Assembly: GCA_964446295.1 (NCBI GenBank)
Contig: CAYUNR010000005.1
Coordinates: 1 to 42,484 of the forward strand
From: CAITNM01 sp964446295
Lineage (GTDB): Bacteria > Pseudomonadota > Alphaproteobacteria > Paracaedibacterales > CAITNM01
DNA length: 42,484 nucleotides
Reading direction: 5' to 3'
Part shown: positions 41,667 through 42,484 of the stretch, in pieces
Position numbering within the stretch: the stretch's first letter is position 1
How the letters are laid out: every line of letters starts with the position of its first letter
Position numbers and translations under genes: made by a program
The notes under the pieces: generated by a model
The model's input: the letters and a program-made list of their open reading frames with translations, nothing else
Told to the model about the DNA's origin: nothing
Database searches by the model: none

Positions 41667-42484
41667 ATGCAAATAGATTTATTTCTTGAATCACAAGCGG
41701 CTGATCGCAATGCTTCTTTAAACACGCTAGAAGCATACCAGAGAGATCTGAACCACTTTACAAAATGGATTAACAAACCAGCATTAAATGTTTTAAAAGC
41801 TGATATAGAAGGATATATTCAGGATTTATTTTCCAAAGAATTTAAAGTCAGCACAATAAACAGACGAATTTCAACACTTAAACAATTTTATCTTTTTCTC
41901 TTTAATGAAGGGACCATTACCAGTAACCCATGCTTACATATAAAGACGGCAAAAAGCCCAGCAACATTGCCTAAAGTAGTTTCTTCTAAACAAATGGGAG
42001 ATTTTTTAGATTTTTTGAGAAATGCCACGGAACCTGCTCACATTAGAATAAGGGCCATTTTAGAGTTGCTATATGCTTCTGGTCTTCGAGTAACTGAGCT
42101 TATTAAACTGCCCGTAAATTGTGTTGTTAAAGGCGCTACAGCTCAACCAATGATTTTAGTGAAAGGCAAGGGCAACAAAGAAAGATTGGTGCCATTAAAT
42201 GACACATGTATAGAGACATTATTTAGGTATTTAAAAGTTAGAGAAATTTTTGTAAGTGGCCCAAAAAGCTCAGTTTTCCTTTTTGCATCAAGAAGTAAAG
42301 AGGGGTGCCTTACACGTCAACGAGTAGGGCAATTAATAAAAGAAACTGCTTTAGAATTTGGTCTAAATCCGACGATGATTTCACCTCATGTGTTTCGTCA
42401 TAGCTTTGCTACACACCTTTTACAGGGTGTGTCTGATTTACTAACCATTCAAAAATTACTAGGTCACAGTGACATAGCAACCAA
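41667..42484 (+). CDS. xerD: Tyrosine recombinase XerD, C-terminal end beyond the window
   Basis: From ATG 41667 the frame runs open to the right edge (272 full codons). It starts MQIDLFLESQAADRNASLNT and shows a core-binding domain (SLNTLEAYQRDLNHFTKWI) and catalytic segments ASGLRVTELIKL (Arg), VKGKGNKERLVPL (Lys), HVFRHSFATHLLQG (His, Arg) and LLGHSDIAT (His). Only the nucleophilic Tyr and the last residues are missing. The LLQGVSDLLTIQKLLGHSDIAT segment is XerD-like. It is the second Xer recombinase in the window and the natural partner of the xerC at 23715. Confidence 0.88.
   Translation, partial: MQIDLFLESQAADRNASLNTLEAYQRDLNHFTKWINKPALNVLKADIEGYIQDLFSKEFKVSTINRRISTLKQFYLFLFNEGTITSNPCLHIKTAKSPATLPKVVSSKQMGDFLDFLRNATEPAHIRIRAILELLYASGLRVTELIKLPVNCVVKGATAQPMILVKGKGNKERLVPLNDTCIETLFRYLKVREIFVSGPKSSVFLFASRSKEGCLTRQRVGQLIKETALEFGLNPTMISPHVFRHSFATHLLQGVSDLLTIQKLLGHSDIAT

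Noticed and set aside
1..42484. tRNA, rRNA, CRISPR or insertion-sequence elements
   Set aside because: I looked for TPsiC-arm-like GTTCRA motifs, regularly spaced repeats and transposase motifs on both strands by eye and found none convincing. The only RNA gene supported is the SRP RNA.

Overview
The window is an A+T-rich, gene-dense stretch of alphaproteobacterial chromosome. Several things point to that class. MucR sits in one block with miaB, phoH (ybeZ), ybeY and corC. There is a DivL-type sensor kinase whose phospho-acceptor position is Tyr, and ubiG and lysC are divergent neighbours. COX15-type ctaA, a BamF-like (DUF3035-like) lipoprotein next to a pair of M16 peptidases, the short form of Pgi and separate glyQ/glyS genes also fit. 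Small signal-peptide proteins of unknown family sit between the core genes, several usual operon partners are missing, and convergent genes touch or overlap. I infer a host-associated lineage of the Holosporales/Rickettsiales kind, but the window does not prove this.

Layout. 1-2.5 kb: tail of an unknown gene, a small secreted protein broken by a frameshift, rbfA and yggT (-), ctaA (+), then a small secreted acidic protein (-) overlapping the ctaA end. 2.6-6.8 kb: a tight minus-strand operon mucR-miaB-ybeZ-ybeY-corC. 7.0-9.4 kb: the DivL-like kinase. 9.3-13.1 kb: ubiG (-), then lysC, an FMN nitronate monooxygenase-like enzyme and def. 13.2-17.1 kb: Bcr/CflA transporter, a CcmA-like ATPase (-), a PmtA-like methyltransferase and TrkH. 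17.1-17.7 kb: a secreted protein with eukaryote-like short motifs. 17.9-21.5 kb: SRP RNA, dnaX, ybaB, rpsD and map. 21.5-24.6 kb: a secreted helical protein, an orphan GspE/PilB ATPase and xerC. 24.6-34.0 kb: a long minus-strand series (rpiB; BamF-like lipoprotein, two M16 peptidases, pgi, glyQ, glyS, bamE, secreted ELM1-like protein). 34.1-40.5 kb: uvrA, NAD(P)HX epimerase, glutathione S-transferase, comF and a UbiB-family protein. 40.6-42.5 kb: a polytopic membrane protein (-) and the start of xerD, cut by the window edge.

Most of the content is housekeeping: translation (rbfA, def, map, rpsD, glyQS, ybeY, miaB), replication and repair (dnaX, uvrA, xerC/xerD), envelope assembly (bamE, BamF-like, corC, yggT) and respiration (ctaA, ubiG, UbiB family). 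The most unusual item is the secreted protein at 17152-17715. Within about 55 residues it carries a PIP-degron-like ITDYFP segment, a KEN triplet and a GKRLKL basic/cyclin-docking-like motif, which suggests a host cell-cycle or nuclear effector. Other notable items are the DivL-like kinase with both the phospho-acceptor and an ATP-site Asn replaced, a MucR with half its zinc ligands replaced, two homopolymer frameshifts in secreted-protein genes, an orphan GspE with a collapsed zinc region, and a signal-peptide-bearing ELM1-like protein. I saw no tRNA, rRNA, CRISPR array, insertion sequence or prophage. No gene-free stretch exceeds 300 bases.
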